From Billgrantia campisalis (GTDB lineage Bacteria; Pseudomonadota; Gammaproteobacteria; Pseudomonadales; Halomonadaceae), in contig NZ_JABFUC010000021.1 in NCBI RefSeq assembly GCF_022341425.1, positions 1 to 46,722 on the forward strand: a DNA stretch of 46,722 nt. Direction: 5' to 3'. The notes beneath the pieces were generated by a model. The model made no database searches. It was given only the letters and a program-made list of their open reading frames with translations, and was not told the origin of the DNA. Made by a program: the position numbers and the translations under genes. Position 1 is the stretch's first letter. Each line of letters starts with the position of its first letter. Of this stretch, positions 24,336-32,720 are shown piece by piece.

Positions 24336-25604
24336 CTAGCGCCGGGCCGCGCCCACCTCAGCGGCTTTCACCTTGAAGCTGCCCCACAGCACCGCCAGCC
24401 AGAAACCGTAGATCATCACGCCGCTGTTATGTGACAGGAAAACCTGAGTCAGGCCGAAGTCGATGTACGCTACCGGGAGGATCACGCCCGCCGACGCCAG
24501 CGCCCGGCGCTCCATGTCCGGGGCATGGAGCTGGCGCGCGAACAGTTTCATGGGCACCAGATACAGCGCCAGCAACACCGCCAACCCCAGCAAGCCCCGC
24601 CTGGCCAGGGTATCCAGGAACTCGTTGTGGGCATGGTCGTAAACCAAAACCCCCGGGTCGATCACGCCCTGATCGGCGAGCGAGCGCATGGCCTGCTCAT
24701 AGTGCCCGCTGCCCACTCCCAGCCAGGGGGCGTCGAGTGCCAGCCGGCTGGCCCCCCGCCACATCTCGAAGCGCGACCCAACCGAGGTGACACGGCTCTC
24801 CCCACTGACATAGCGGCTGATATCATCGACGGCCTGATGCACACGCTGCTGCACCCCGATCTGCGGGACCGCATAAGCCACTGTGGCACCGCCGATCAAG
24901 GCAGCCAGCACGGCCAGCTTCAAGGCGTAGTTGAGTTCACGCCCATAGCTGCGATAGAGCACTATCAGGATCACCGGCACACCGATCCAGCCGCCGCGGC
25001 TGCCAGAGAACAGCGACCCCAGCACGCCGCCGAGCGCCCCCAGCAGCAGCAGCGCCACCCACAGGCGTCGCCGCGGCTGCGCCACCGCCCAGCCCAGCCC
25101 GGCAAGACACAGCATCCCCATCAGCATGCTGATATTGCCGAACTGAATGGGGTGAGTGAACGCTTCCACTCGCGGCACCCCCTGCACCAGGCTCTGCCAT
25201 CCCGCCATCCCGCCAGCCAGCACCGCGCCCAGCGCGAGCCCCGACCACAGCCAGGCCAGCCGTGGCGGATATGCCATCACCAGCAACAGCGCCGGCACCG
25301 CCAGCAGAATGCGAAGCGGTTTGTCCATGCCGCGCACCCCCAGGCCGGCCCACCAGGCCTCGAGCATGACGATCGCCGCATAGCCGGCCATGGCACCCAT
25401 TACCAGCCAATCGCGTCGCGTCAAGCCAAGCGCTGGCCGCTTGACCAGCAGCACGGCGCTGCCCAGCAGCAGCATCACCGCCCCCACGGAATAACCGCTG
25501 GGCATCACCAGCGCCAGGCCACCCAGCAGCAACACCGCCAGGCTGACATAGGCGCGCCAGAATTCCTCGCTTCGCAACACGTCACCTTCTTCCGCTGGCA
25601 GCAC
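24336..25604 (-). CDS. O-antigen ligase / Wzy_C-type membrane protein
   Basis: A 422-residue polytopic membrane protein with 10-12 hydrophobic segments and the large periplasmic loop of Wzy_C proteins (about 255-340). The loop has family motifs SRFEMWRGASRLALDAPWLGVGSGHYE and VYDHAHNEFLDTLARRG, including the conserved His-Asn pair. Such proteins ligate or polymerise O-antigen, or glycosylate proteins (PglL). The start is GTG at 25604, 5 bp after the upstream stop; a second GTG at 25580 with AAGG before it is equally plausible. It is in an apparent operon with the DUF4214 protease and galE. Confidence 0.88.
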   Translation of the reverse strand: MLPAEEGDVLRSEEFWRAYVSLAVLLLGGLALVMPSGYSVGAVMLLLGSAVLLVKRPALGLTRRDWLVMGAMAGYAAIVMLEAWWAGLGVRGMDKPLRILLAVPALLLVMAYPPRLAWLWSGLALGAVLAGGMAGWQSLVQGVPRVEAFTHPIQFGNISMLMGMLCLAGLGWAVAQPRRRLWVALLLLGALGGVLGSLFSGSRGGWIGVPVILIVLYRSYGRELNYALKLAVLAALIGGATVAYAVPQIGVQQRVHQAVDDISRYVSGESRVTSVGSRFEMWRGASRLALDAPWLGVGSGHYEQAMRSLADQGVIDPGVLVYDHAHNEFLDTLARRGLLGLAVLLALYLVPMKLFARQLHAPDMERRALASAGVILPVAYIDFGLTQVFLSHNSGVMIYGFWLAVLWGSFKVKAAEVGAARR

Positions 25605-25609
25605 CAGCC

Positions 25610-27283
25610 CTAGCCAAACAGATACTCATCAAGGGGCAACGGCTCGCCCACCAGCCCGCCGTGATAGTGCTCGAGCATGTAGTCGTCGACCCGGCCGCGG
25701 CTGGCATCGATGAACTCGGCCGACTCGGTGAATGAGAGTGCCAGGTCCCCGAAACCGAAATCGCCGCCCTGCATCTCGGCCAGCCAATAGGCATAGCCCG
25801 GCTCATCCGGGGCCCGGTCAAGCACGCTCTGATACAGCGCCTCGATGGCCTTTTCCGCCGTCGGCTCGAGCATGCCGCCCAGGAATTCATCGCTCATGAA
25901 GAAGGCCCCGGCGATGTCGGTCAGCGAGACACCCTCCTCCAGCTCTCCCCGCCAGTAGGCGAAGCCCTCGCTATCCGGCATGCGATCGAGCATGCCGCTA
26001 TACAGCCGCACCACCGCCTCGGCCGACTCCCGGGCACTTTCGAAGGACGCCACATCAAAGCCCAGGCCGGCAGGGTCCAGCCGCTCCAGGTTGGTCCCCC
26101 AGAGCATCAGCTTCGCACCCTGAACCAGGGAGTGGGAGGATGTCGCATACTCGTCAGACGCCGTAAAGGCCAGCACCAGGTCCACCGGCTCGAGGCGGCC
26201 GCTCTCCAGCTCGCCAAGCCAGTAATCAAGACCCTGTGGATCGGGGGCGCGATCCAGCACATGCTGATAGAGGGTTTCCACTAGCGCGGCATCGCCGCCG
26301 CCGCGCTGGGCCAGTTGCAGGGCGAACTCGCTGGAGGTGAGGAAGCCCTCCGCCAGATCCAGCAGTGAATGGCCGCCATTGAGCTGCCCGACCCAGTACT
26401 CGGCGCCTTCCCGGTCAGGCGCGCGGCCCAGCATGCCGGTGTAGAGTCGCACCACCGGGTCGATGACACTCTCCAGATCGGCGTAGGCGAAGAACGTCTC
26501 CGTCTGGACAATCTCCTCCGACAGCTCGGATGGCAGCTCCCACCCTTCGGCAGCGAGACGCGCCATGAAGGTCGCCAGCGCGCCATCGGCCTCATCTGGA
26601 ACGGCGCTGTTGCTCACCTCGGGCGGCAGCAGATGGTCGTTGCCGGCGATCCAGGCCTGTAGCGTCTCGTACTGCGCCTGCACGCTGACCGCCCATGCCG
26701 AGGTCGACACCACCCCCACTAGCACAGGCTGGCCGTTGTCGTCATACCAGACCGGGCCTCCGCTGCTGCCGGGGCCGATATCCAGCGACTCGATATCCAG
26801 TACCCCATAGCGGGCGTTGTCACCGACCCAGCCGCTGTCCTGGCTCAGGCGTGGCCCGTTGGCATCGGCATACTGACCGGGGTAGCCAGCAACGTGATAC
26901 GTCTCCCCCGCCGCATAGGGCCCCAGGGCAAACCAGCCGGTCTCCAGGCCCAGCGACGTATCGAAGCCCAGCAGCGCCAGATCGTCCTGGCTCTCCTGAA
27001 TGGTCAACTTCCCCGACTCAGCCGGCTCCAGCTGATAGTACTCGGCATAGCCGGCCAAATACCCGTCCGCCGGGTCGATCCGGCCATCGTGCCCGGGATA
27101 GACCGTCACCTGTTCAGCCAGACCGCCATTCTCCGGGCTGTAGACCAGATGGGCCGCCGTCAAGACGTCATTGACCCCGACCACGGCACCGGCCCCGGAG
27201 ACCCGGGTGCCGTCGGGGAAGGTCGCCTCCACATAGGTCACCGCGCTAAACGGGAAATTGGCATGCTCGTCGACATTGAACAT
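25610..27283 (-). CDS. Trypsin-like protease with four C-terminal DUF4214 repeats
   Basis: A 557-residue acidic protein. The N-terminal third is a chymotrypsin-fold serine protease: His45 in TAAHLVY, Asp at about 100-101 in QDDLALLGF, and Ser174 in GPGSSGGPVW. Residues about 280-545 hold four DUF4214 units, each with a LY..(M/V)LDRAPD..G..YW pattern. No Sec signal peptide is present, so export is likely by a type I system, as is usual for DUF4214 proteins. The true ATG at 27281-27283 has GAGGGG upstream. The downstream ligase gene starts 5 bp after its stop. A second protease in the window (40865-43717) has these two parts in reverse order. Confidence 0.85.
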   Translation of the reverse strand: MFNVDEHANFPFSAVTYVEATFPDGTRVSGAGAVVGVNDVLTAAHLVYSPENGGLAEQVTVYPGHDGRIDPADGYLAGYAEYYQLEPAESGKLTIQESQDDLALLGFDTSLGLETGWFALGPYAAGETYHVAGYPGQYADANGPRLSQDSGWVGDNARYGVLDIESLDIGPGSSGGPVWYDDNGQPVLVGVVSTSAWAVSVQAQYETLQAWIAGNDHLLPPEVSNSAVPDEADGALATFMARLAAEGWELPSELSEEIVQTETFFAYADLESVIDPVVRLYTGMLGRAPDREGAEYWVGQLNGGHSLLDLAEGFLTSSEFALQLAQRGGGDAALVETLYQHVLDRAPDPQGLDYWLGELESGRLEPVDLVLAFTASDEYATSSHSLVQGAKLMLWGTNLERLDPAGLGFDVASFESARESAEAVVRLYSGMLDRMPDSEGFAYWRGELEEGVSLTDIAGAFFMSDEFLGGMLEPTAEKAIEALYQSVLDRAPDEPGYAYWLAEMQGGDFGFGDLALSFTESAEFIDASRGRVDDYMLEHYHGGLVGEPLPLDEYLFG

Positions 27284-27339
27284 TGGCAAAGGCCCCTCGA
27301 AACCTGGCGGTCATCATGGACACTGGGCAGACAGCACAA

Positions 27340-27360
27340 CGGGGTGCCCTTGGCACCCCG
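27340..27360 (-). terminator. GC-rich hairpin upstream of the DUF4214 protease
   Basis: A perfect 9-bp stem CGGGGTGCC-CTT-GGCACCCCG. On the minus strand it is followed by TTGTGCTGTCT, partly T-rich. It sits between the DUF6447 remnant (27434) and the protease start (27283), so it may be the old terminator of the remnant gene or part of the protease leader. Confidence 0.45.
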
Positions 27361-27433
27361 CAGTCACATTACCACGCCACGCTGTCCCGCCACCTGAACA
27401 ATCCGCTGGTTGGCAACGCGACCCGGCTCCTGC

Positions 27434-27571
27434 TCAGTGAGCGGTCGCCTCGGCACCGTTCAGCTCGCGCTCGAGGGCGTTGGCTTGGGCGACGCGGGCA
27501 GTCTGCGCAATCCCCAGTTGCTGATCGAGGCGGACGCCCCCCGCTGGCGATGCGAAATGGCCGAATAGCAT
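27434..27571 (-). pseudogene. Remnant of a DUF6447 gene (C-terminal end only)
   Basis: A 45-codon minus-strand frame whose last 32 residues match the C-terminal half of the DUF6447 protein at 30393. The remnant reads LDQQLGIAQTARVAQANAL and the intact gene LKQQLAIYQTARAAYARAL; over the 23 residues from this leucine through the next one I count 14 identities. The conserved N-terminal half (ITIDGVEY...LRVTDQEI) is absent, and there is no ribosome binding site before the ATG at 27569. It is best read as a truncated third family member. Too short for routine gene callers. Confidence 0.6.
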
Positions 27572-27606
27572 ACCGCATCTGGCCCACCCGACACAGACGG
27601 CCGAGT

Positions 27607-27633
27607 TAAAGAATCCTACCCGGCTGCCGATTT
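27607..27633 (+). promoter_or_regulatory. Sigma-28 (FliA) type promoter upstream of the FlgO-like gene
   Basis: TAAAGAAT (27607-27614), exactly 11 bp, then GCCGATTT (27626-27633). The enterobacterial FliA consensus is TAAAGTTT-N11-GCCGATAA, so the core TAAAG and GCCGAT and the spacing match exactly. It lies 77 bp before the start codon of the FlgO-like lipoprotein. The match to a flagellar sigma factor in front of a flagellar-family gene is mutually supporting. Confidence 0.7.
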
Positions 27634-27710
27634 AGATAGAGTGCCCAGCTTGCCCACCGGGGGGCTGATCCCGATCGCCGCCATCACCGTCACCGACCGC
27701 TGGTAATGCC

Positions 27711-28250
27711 ATGACACGTCTCTCGCTTTTGCTGAATGCCCTGTTGCTTTCCAGTCTGATACTGCTTAGCGGCTGCAGCAGCAATGCTCCCGTCGAGCAG
27801 CCCGAACCCGGCCTTCATGATCTGATCGACGAGGCGGCCCGGGGCATGCTGGATGCCAACCCTGACCTGACGCGTTACAGCCCGATGATCGCCGCCACCT
27901 TCGTCAGCATCGACAACCTGTCACAGTCCTCCACCCTGGGGCGCATGGGCTCGGAGCTGTTCGCCTCGGCGCTGTCGAGGGGCGGCATGCAAGTGCGCGA
28001 GGTCAAGATGCGAGACAGCCTCTACATCGAGAAGGATGTCGGCGAGTTGATCCTGTCGCGGGAGGTACAGCGGCTCAGCCGGGCTCACGATGCTCGCTCC
28101 ATTCTGATGGGCACCTACGCCCAGGGGCAAAACACCCTGTACCTAAGCGTGCGGCTGGTGCGCTCGGGCGACGCCATGGTGCTTAGCAGCACAAATATCG
28201 CCGTACCGCTCGACAACAACCTGCGCTCCATGCTTGGCGGCGGCTGGTGA
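27711..28250 (+). CDS. FlgO-family outer-membrane lipoprotein
   Basis: A 179-residue lipoprotein. The signal sequence MTRLSLLLNALLLSSLILLS ends in the lipobox LLSGC with Cys22. The mature part matches the FlgO domain: DEAARGMLDANPDL, IAATFVSIDNLSQSSTLGRMGSELFASALSRGG, then the VGELILSREVQRLSRAHDARSILMGTYAQG core. Vibrio FlgO is an outer-membrane lipoprotein needed for normal flagellar motility. The gene stands alone on the plus strand behind a sigma-28-type promoter, which supports a motility role, although no other flagellar gene is in the window. The ribosome binding site is weak. Confidence 0.85.
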   Translation: MTRLSLLLNALLLSSLILLSGCSSNAPVEQPEPGLHDLIDEAARGMLDANPDLTRYSPMIAATFVSIDNLSQSSTLGRMGSELFASALSRGGMQVREVKMRDSLYIEKDVGELILSREVQRLSRAHDARSILMGTYAQGQNTLYLSVRLVRSGDAMVLSSTNIAVPLDNNLRSMLGGGW

Positions 28251-28461
28251 AGTAGGGGACATCCAGAAAGCCCTGGCGCAATACATCGATACCTCGAGGT
28301 CTTCGCAAAGCAAGCCATCAGGTCCGTTTCCCTGCCCGGCATCGCATCAGGATTGTTGATCTTGGCGCCGACAGCGCCCTCGACATGGCTGCGCCTGCCA
28401 GATGCAGCAACGGGGCGCCTGGGGATGTTCTGGATCTGTTGTCGAAGGTGTCACCCCCCCT

Positions 28462-29166
28462 TCATTGCCGTTCAAATCGCCCCGCGAGGCCGTCCAACAG
28501 CGCCTTTCCCTTGTCGAGGTCGATGGCCACCGAGGGCCGAGTCGGGTGTCGAACGCCGAATGCCTCGCGAATCTCGGCGGCACTCACTGCCTGGTCCATG
28601 TCGGGTGTGTAGGCGGCCCAGGTGACCTCCAGCCGATGGCGAAGATCGCCACCGGCCAGGTCATCGGGCGACCCTTCGTCGACCAAGCGATAGCCGCTGG
28701 ACGTCTCGACCCGCGCCCACCCCACTGCCCCCTTGCCACTGGCATAGGCAATCAGGGCATCACCGGGCCGATAGCGCTGCATCAAACTCTCGCCAGCATC
28801 GCCCGGGGTATTGTCGAAACCCACCGCCAGCTGGCCGCTAGTGACCAGGTAGCGCCACCAGGCATTATCGGCGAGCCCGATGTTGTGCCAGAAGACGCGC
28901 GAGACGGGTGCTGCGGCAGGCGAATCGGCCGCTGCGGATGGCTGGCCAGGCAGGGCAGCCTTCAGCTCGCCGGCCAGGCTTCCCGAATAGGCGGCGCGGG
29001 CCGTCTGCAGCATGGCCAGACGATGCTGAATACGCTGAATGTACTGATCGGTCACCTGCAGGTTGGACAGGTCCACCTGCGCTTCCTTCGACAGGTCTTC
29101 CAGCCGATAGGAGACGCCATCTATCGTCACCCTCTGACCGGGGTGGGATGTCACACGCTGAGCCAT
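28462..29166 (-). CDS. DUF6447 domain fused to a possible EVE/PUA-like domain
   Basis: A 234-residue protein. Residues 1-70 are a DUF6447 domain (RVTIDGVSYRLEDLSKEA...NLQVTDQYIQ...LQTARAAYSGSL). After an Ala/Pro linker, residues about 85-234 form a second domain with VFWHNIGLADNAWWRYLV, YRPGDALIAYASGKGAVGWARV and EVTWAAY, a pattern resembling EVE/PUA-type domains that bind modified bases; that call is tentative. The ATG at 29164-29166 with GAGG 6 bp upstream is preferred to the GTG 12 bp earlier. Third gene of a minus-strand group with the unknown protein (29269) and the small DUF6447 protein (30393). The 211 bp between its stop and the FlgO-like gene show no recognisable feature. Confidence 0.7.
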   Translation of the reverse strand: MAQRVTSHPGQRVTIDGVSYRLEDLSKEAQVDLSNLQVTDQYIQRIQHRLAMLQTARAAYSGSLAGELKAALPGQPSAAADSPAAAPVSRVFWHNIGLADNAWWRYLVTSGQLAVGFDNTPGDAGESLMQRYRPGDALIAYASGKGAVGWARVETSSGYRLVDEGSPDDLAGGDLRHRLEVTWAAYTPDMDQAVSAAEIREAFGVRHPTRPSVAIDLDKGKALLDGLAGRFERQ

Positions 29167-29268
29167 GAGCGCCCTCACTGTTGCCTAACTTATTTCGGTG
29201 GCGAGTCTATCATGGGGCGAGCGAGCAGCGCCCCGTACCGAACCGAAGCAGCTAGGTATTGCGAAGCG

Positions 29269-30357
29269 TCATTTTTTCGCGGAGCGGCTGAGCTGTCGGG
29301 CGAGCTTGAGCAGCAGATCGATATCGGAGGGGCCGAGCTTGCCCTGCCGGACCAGCCCAGCGATAGCCTGCAGGTGGCGGCGCCCGCGGTCGGGAAGAGC
29401 ACTGAGGTCCAGGGTCATAGCGCTCTTGGGATCCGCCTCATCGGCCGGTTCGCCGCCCTCCGGCTCATCCACCTGCTGCCAGAGACGCGCGTGAGGCAGG
29501 ATGCCGACTTGCTGAAACAGGCGCTTCTCCACCGGTCCAAGGCCGGCCTGTTCAATCAAGGCATCGGCCGTGTCGGCCACCAGCACCTCATGGGCAAACA
29601 CCGGCGCAGGCCCCGACTCCTGCTTCGGGCGCGCCTTCACCGGCTGCATGCCGCGACGATGCAGGACCCAGGCGCCAAAGCGCTCACCGTAGAGAGTGAG
29701 TGCCAGCGTCGCCCGGCCGCCCTGCTCGGCGGCATTATCGACCTCGCCCAGCCAGGTGGCCTCGATGGCCAGGTCGCTCTGGCCACTACGTTCCAGCACA
29801 CGCGACTCCAGCGGCCCGAAGTGACCCACCGGCCCGCACATGGCGGTATCGATGGCCTCTCCCAGGGTTGCCACGGGAAAATCATGCGTGAGCCACTCGG
29901 CCAGGGCCAGTTGCAGGGACTCGGCAAGCGGCATTGGCTCACTGGCCGAGTCTGCTGCCCCTACCATCGCCTTGATCGGATGCAGGTACTGCAGCCAGCT
30001 TCGCTCACCGCTGACCCGAACCGGGGCCCCCAGCCCGGCGAACGTAAACGGCAGGGGAACGGAGGCAACGGCTGGCAGGTCGGGTGTTTCGCCCTCCAAG
30101 CGCTGCTGGACCGGCGGCAACGGTGCCAGCGGCGACCAGCTGGCGCTAACGAGCTCGCCCCGCAGCCGGCAGGGCGCGGCATCGCCCTCGGCCAACAGAA
30201 AGAGCTCCACGCCGATCCGCAGACGACGCAGGCGAGCATTGCCCTCCACCGACAACTTGGCGGCAGCGATATGCCCGACCCGCCAGTTCGGCGAGTCCCA
30301 GGCGTCCGGAAGGGAGACGCGTAATGTTGCCGCCAGGTCGTCCAGCATCACGGGCAT
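29269..30357 (-). CDS. Protein of unknown function between two DUF6447 genes
   Basis: A 362-residue soluble protein I do not recognise. It has no signal peptide or membrane segment. It has a predicted mixed alpha/beta body, a Pro/Glu-rich linker near 300-315 (DEPEGGEPADEADP) and a helical basic C terminus (LLLKLARQLSRSAKK). Two Cys, no obvious metal or nucleotide motif. Start either at 30357 or at the ATG three codons later; neither has a clear ribosome site, which suggests coupling to the DUF6447 gene 35 bp upstream. Its fixed position between two DUF6447 genes suggests that it works with them. Confidence 0.75.
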   Translation of the reverse strand: MPVMLDDLAATLRVSLPDAWDSPNWRVGHIAAAKLSVEGNARLRRLRIGVELFLLAEGDAAPCRLRGELVSASWSPLAPLPPVQQRLEGETPDLPAVASVPLPFTFAGLGAPVRVSGERSWLQYLHPIKAMVGAADSASEPMPLAESLQLALAEWLTHDFPVATLGEAIDTAMCGPVGHFGPLESRVLERSGQSDLAIEATWLGEVDNAAEQGGRATLALTLYGERFGAWVLHRRGMQPVKARPKQESGPAPVFAHEVLVADTADALIEQAGLGPVEKRLFQQVGILPHARLWQQVDEPEGGEPADEADPKSAMTLDLSALPDRGRRHLQAIAGLVRQGKLGPSDIDLLLKLARQLSRSAKK

Positions 30358-30392
30358 GGTAGTAGGATGGGTACGGAATCGGCCATCGGCGC

Positions 30393-30632
30393 TTAGTGCG
30401 GCTGCTGGCTCGGCAGCTTCTCACCCAAGGCACGCGCATAGGCCGCCCTGGCGGTCTGATAGATGGCCAACTGCTGCTTGAGCTTGGCGATTTCCTGGTC
30501 GGTCACGCGAAGGTTGATCACCTGAGCGCGCGCCTCCTCGGAAAGCTCCGACAGCTGATACTCCACGCCATCGATGGTGATGGTCTGGCTGGCCTGGTTG
30601 GATTCGGCGGCGACCTGGGGTTGATCCGTCAT
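30393..30632 (-). CDS. Small DUF6447 family protein
   Basis: A 79-residue protein with the complete family pattern: ITIDGVEYQLSELSEEARAQV, NLRVTDQEIAKLKQQLAIYQTARAAYARAL, and a short Pro/Gln tail. It looks like a beta-hairpin followed by a long helix that could form a coiled coil. Function unknown. AGGAGT lies about 10 bp before the ATG. The 292 bp upstream (30633-30924) hold no convincing gene; a weak TTGGGC-N17-GACACT lies there on the minus strand and GCGGCCGGGT occurs twice near 30870-30900. Confidence 0.8.
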   Translation of the reverse strand: MTDQPQVAAESNQASQTITIDGVEYQLSELSEEARAQVINLRVTDQEIAKLKQQLAIYQTARAAYARALGEKLPSQQPH

Positions 30633-30924
30633 CTGATGCTGACTCCTAAGTGTTCATGATGTTGCGGTAAAGGCCTACTAGTGTCTCACTGCTTGGCGCC
30701 CAGCCCAAGTGCTGCGTAATGGCCATGGGCGCGCACTGAAGTGAGCCAATTGGTGCCAACACGCCGATAAACCTGATAATGAAGGCAATGAAGAGACTCG
30801 TAACCAAGAAGGCGCGACGTCGATTTTCCGATACGTTCAAGTCGGATCAACCATGGGCCTCGAGAGTCGGCGGCCGGGTTTCAGCGTTAGCGGCCGGGTG
30901 AGCCGGGGGTGAGATAATAGGCCA

Positions 30925-31743
30925 TCATGACATCATCGCTCCTCGATCACGGCCCCCTTGACGAGCGAACTCCACGCCGAACTGCAGGGCGGCGGCGGCC
31001 AGCAGGGTAGCCCCGGCAAGCTCGAGCGACTCCTCGACCAGGAAGTCCATCAGCCAGAAATAGTGGCTATGCCCGCCCACTTCGGTAACCCGCAGCGCGT
31101 CGTTCAGCAGGCCATGATGCAACCAGTGGCCGAGGGGCTCATAGAGGCGATAGCGGAAGGCGGAACCGCCGGCCGCCAGGCCGTAGCAAGCGAAGCCCCC
31201 CAGCAGGTAGAGGCGGGTACGCGGCAGGCGCAGCACGCTGCGCCCGAACAGCAGCAGCGCCGAGAGGGGCACGCAGGCCAAGGCACCGAAATAGAGCAGC
31301 TCAACGTAACGGGGCGAACGCCCCCCCAGGAAGTGGTAAGCCGTGTCCCGCAGCCAGTGGCGCATATTGCCGGCATCCTCGAGCACCATCAGCATCAAGG
31401 CCCCGCCCATCAGCAGCCAGAACAGCGCCGCACTGCGCTCGAGGCTGCCTGGCGCCGCCCCGGGCGATAGCCTTCCATAGCGCATAAAGGCAGTGGCCGC
31501 CGCCAGCGCCAGGGTCAGCCACTGCAGCATCTCGATGGGGCCGCCTTCGCTGAAGAGCATGACCCATGCCCAGGCACGGGTGGCGCTACGCTCGCCCATG
31601 CGCTCATAGAGCCGATCCCCAGCCCCCCAGAGGTTGAGGATATCCACGCCGATGACGGCCAGCCAGGCGAGACCTAGCAGGCCGAAGCCGACTATCAATT
31701 GGCGAGTCGCGCCAGACGGGGCGCGGGAGACATCGTTAGGCAT
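30925..31743 (-). CDS. Polytopic membrane protein of unknown function
   Basis: A 272-residue protein with about seven hydrophobic segments (for example QLIVGFGLLGLAWLAVIGV, LFWLLMGGALMLMVLEDAG, YLLGGFACYGLAAGG and AGATLLAAAALQFGVEFA). Histidine and acidic residues lie between helices (EDAGNMRHWLRD, HWLHHGLLNDALRVTEVGGHSHYFWLMDF). I do not recognise the family. The ATG at 31741-31743 gives a sensible cytoplasmic N terminus; an upstream GTG would add 38 poorly protein-like residues. No clear ribosome site. Minus strand, 172 bp after the outer-membrane protein gene. Confidence 0.75.
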   Translation of the reverse strand: MPNDVSRAPSGATRQLIVGFGLLGLAWLAVIGVDILNLWGAGDRLYERMGERSATRAWAWVMLFSEGGPIEMLQWLTLALAAATAFMRYGRLSPGAAPGSLERSAALFWLLMGGALMLMVLEDAGNMRHWLRDTAYHFLGGRSPRYVELLYFGALACVPLSALLLFGRSVLRLPRTRLYLLGGFACYGLAAGGSAFRYRLYEPLGHWLHHGLLNDALRVTEVGGHSHYFWLMDFLVEESLELAGATLLAAAALQFGVEFARQGGRDRGAMMS

Positions 31744-31869
31744 AGGCAAGCGTACCAGCGGAAGGGGACAGATCAGCGTGCACGGGGATAGCGGGTCGAA
31801 GCCAGAAGGAGCCCGAAGAAATAGAGAGGCAATATCGGGCAGATTGTCTACCGCCACAGCCTATCACAG

Positions 31870-31902
31870 CCCCACCCGAGAGCCGTGGCTCGCCGGGCGG
31901 GG
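31870..31902 (-). terminator. Candidate terminator of the outer-membrane protein gene
   Basis: A long imperfect hairpin, CCCCACCCGAGAGCC against GGCTCGCCGGGCGGGG with a 2-base loop, 14 bp past the stop at 31916. GC-rich, but without a U run on either strand. Confidence 0.4.
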
Positions 31903-31915
31903 AAACACTACTGCG

Positions 31916-32545
31916 TCAATTGAAAGTGTAGCGAAAACCGACGGTGAGCGAGGTGCTGTCGTCATCCGCTATGAGGCCGGTGACCATTGAGAACGCCGGG
32001 CTGCTCCAGTAGGCGAAGCCAACATTCAGCGCCGTGTTGCTGTCGAAGTCGTCATAGTTCACATGGGTGACGCCGCCGTTGAGCTCGAATGCCGCATTCA
32101 CCCAGTGACGCACCCCCATACCGAGCAGCATGCCATTGTCATCAACTTTGCCGCAGACCCAGGTGCAGACTTCCACCTCGGTATTGACCACGCCTCCCTG
32201 GAAGACCAGATCGGTACGCTCGCCGGCGGGCAACGCATAGCCAAGCGAGAGACCCACATCGGTCACATTGATCTCGGTATCGCCGCGACTGGCGCGATAC
32301 GTGCCGCTGAGCGCGACGAACAGATTGTCGGTAAACTGATAGCTGCCCGACAGGCCGAGGCCTCCCATACTATCGTGTAACTCATACCAGCCGTTGCCAA
32401 CAGGCAGCACGATGTCGTCGTCCAACCAGGTGGCGACAAAAGCCCCGGAAAGCTGTGTGTAACTGAAATTCGACCCTGCAGCCTGCGCAGTGAGTGGCAG
32501 CGCAACGGCGATTGCCAGCGCAGCGGATGCACCCAGCTTCTTCAT
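31916..32545 (-). CDS. Outer-membrane beta-barrel protein
   Basis: A 209-residue protein with a signal peptide (KKLGASAALAIAVALPLTAQA, cleavage near residue 22) and a mature region of alternating amphipathic strands (LGLSGSYQFTDNLFVALSGTYRA, VGLSLGYALPAG, LLGMGVRHWVNAAFELNGGV, LNVGFAYW, SLTVGFRYTF), as in small eight-stranded barrels. Two Cys close together (VCTWVCGK) may form a loop disulfide. The last residue is Asn after Phe, slightly off the usual terminal aromatic. The ATG at 32543-32545 has AAGGAT 8 bp upstream. Divergent from the tail-collar gene across 277 bp. Confidence 0.82.
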   Translation of the reverse strand: MKKLGASAALAIAVALPLTAQAAGSNFSYTQLSGAFVATWLDDDIVLPVGNGWYELHDSMGGLGLSGSYQFTDNLFVALSGTYRASRGDTEINVTDVGLSLGYALPAGERTDLVFQGGVVNTEVEVCTWVCGKVDDNGMLLGMGVRHWVNAAFELNGGVTHVNYDDFDSNTALNVGFAYWSSPAFSMVTGLIADDDSTSLTVGFRYTFN

Positions 32546-32609
32546 CTTGACGATCCTTGTTTCTGATTTTTCTAGTAGGGTTCCCACCCCGCCAGCGCGG
32601 GACCGAAGT

Positions 32610-32638
32610 ATTCTATACACTCGGAACAGTAATGTCTT
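32610..32638 (-). promoter_or_regulatory. Sigma-70-type promoter for the outer-membrane protein
   Basis: AAGACA (32633-32638) and TAGAAT (32610-32615) on the minus strand with a 17-bp spacer, 65 bp before the start codon. The -10 box matches at five of six positions and the -35 at four of six. Confidence 0.5.
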
Positions 32639-32720
32639 GCATACCTTTCGCACCCGACAAGGCCATGGCACCCTATAGCCGAGCGGGCCTTTCCTTGAAC
32701 AGCCGGGTGGCATACAGACA

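Noticed and set aside
27283..27609. A 108-codon plus-strand frame between the protease and the FlgO-like gene
   Set aside because: Arg-rich shadow with no family features; the opposite strand explains part of it as a DUF6447 remnant.
30646..30840. A 64-codon minus-strand frame with a hydrophobic stretch upstream of the DUF6447 gene
   Set aside because: Starts at TTG without a ribosome site and covers the likely promoter region; too little support.
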